Position numbers and translations under genes: made by a program. This document shows, piece after piece, positions 5,641-5,700 of a stretch of 5,700 nt of DNA. Location of the stretch: positions 1-5,700 of the forward strand of contig JACQIE010000039.1 in assembly GCA_016198645.1 (NCBI GenBank). The letters run 5' to 3'. Below the pieces are notes generated by a model. The model worked only from the letters and a program-made list of their open reading frames with translations. It was not told where the DNA came from and made no database searches. The stretch comes from Candidatus Aenigmatarchaeota archaeon. Its GTDB lineage: Archaea > Aenigmatarchaeota > Aenigmatarchaeia > GW2011-AR5. The stretch's first letter is position 1. Each line of letters begins with the position of its first letter.

Positions 5641-5651
5641 ATAGCATCGGA
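5639..5651 (-). promoter_or_regulatory. 13-base upstream element TCCGATGCTATAG (copy 2), candidate regulator site
   Basis: Read on the minus strand these 13 bases are identical to 744-756. Here the element directly abuts the TATA box and ends 30 nt before the ATG, against 34 nt in copy 1. Its end also forms the palindrome GCTATAGC (5638-5645), which copy 1 has only as GCTATAGA. Confidence 0.5.
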
Positions 5652-5671
5652 GGGCTTTGCAATTAAAGTAA

Positions 5672-5700
5672 GGGTATTGGCCGCTTCTGCGCCAATACCC
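5672..5700. repeat. Perfect 10-bp hairpin at the right window edge
   Basis: GGGTATTGGC (5672-5681) pairs without mismatch with GCCAATACCC (5691-5700) around a 9-nt loop, CGCTTCTGC, in which two further G-C pairs are possible around TTCT. On the minus strand it is followed by TTACTTTAATT, a moderately T-rich run. It may be a terminator of a gene entering from the right, a structured RNA, or one side of a longer repeat. The stem may continue beyond base 5700. Confidence 0.6.

Noticed and set aside
5638..5645. Palindrome GCTATAGC as an alternative TATA box for the operon
   Set aside because: Its centre is about 34 nt before the ATG, and the A/T-richer box at 5631-5640 has better composition and spacing. 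It is more likely part of the shared element.

Overview
The window looks archaeal. Three putative first genes (start codons at 791, 1656 and, on the minus strand, 5608) each have an A/T-rich TATA-like box centred about 25-26 nt before the ATG. That is the spacing expected for leaderless archaeal transcripts, and two of the three (791, 1656) have no clear Shine-Dalgarno sequence. The proteins also fit: a small soluble DPM1-like glycosyltransferase, a phosphodiesterase of the alkaline-phosphatase superfamily ending in LRDLGYM, and compact sugar-nucleotide SDR enzymes. I cannot name a lineage. Stops are TAA and TGA, read with the standard code. Six protein genes fill almost the whole window; I see no tRNA, rRNA, CRISPR array or transposase.

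Left half, plus strand: the C-terminal part of a sulfatase-family protein (1-669, cut by the window edge), a promoter-bearing gap, a Nudix-like protein with an altered Nudix box (791-1624), and a complete type I phosphodiesterase/nucleotide pyrophosphatase-like enzyme (1656-3095). Right half, minus strand, read right to left: a GDP-mannose 4,6-dehydratase-type SDR (5608-4652), a DPM1-like family 2 glycosyltransferase (4650-3949) and a second extended SDR (3947-3096). The two blocks converge with no bases between their stop codons.

The minus-strand trio is an evident operon, because both internal junctions have the same TGA-C-ATG arrangement. It reads as a nucleotide-sugar and glycan module: a probable GDP-sugar dehydratase, a second SDR that could reduce or epimerise the keto sugar, and a transferase that could load a sugar onto a polyprenyl phosphate. 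The plus-strand enzymes act on phosphate or sulfate esters and pyrophosphates and could trim or decorate the same surface glycans or their nucleotide precursors, but this link is inference from proximity.

The most notable non-coding signal is an identical 13-base element, TCCGATGCTATAG, next to the TATA box of both the Nudix-like gene and the minus-strand operon, in the same orientation relative to each gene. It suggests a shared regulator. A 10-bp perfect hairpin sits at the extreme right edge.
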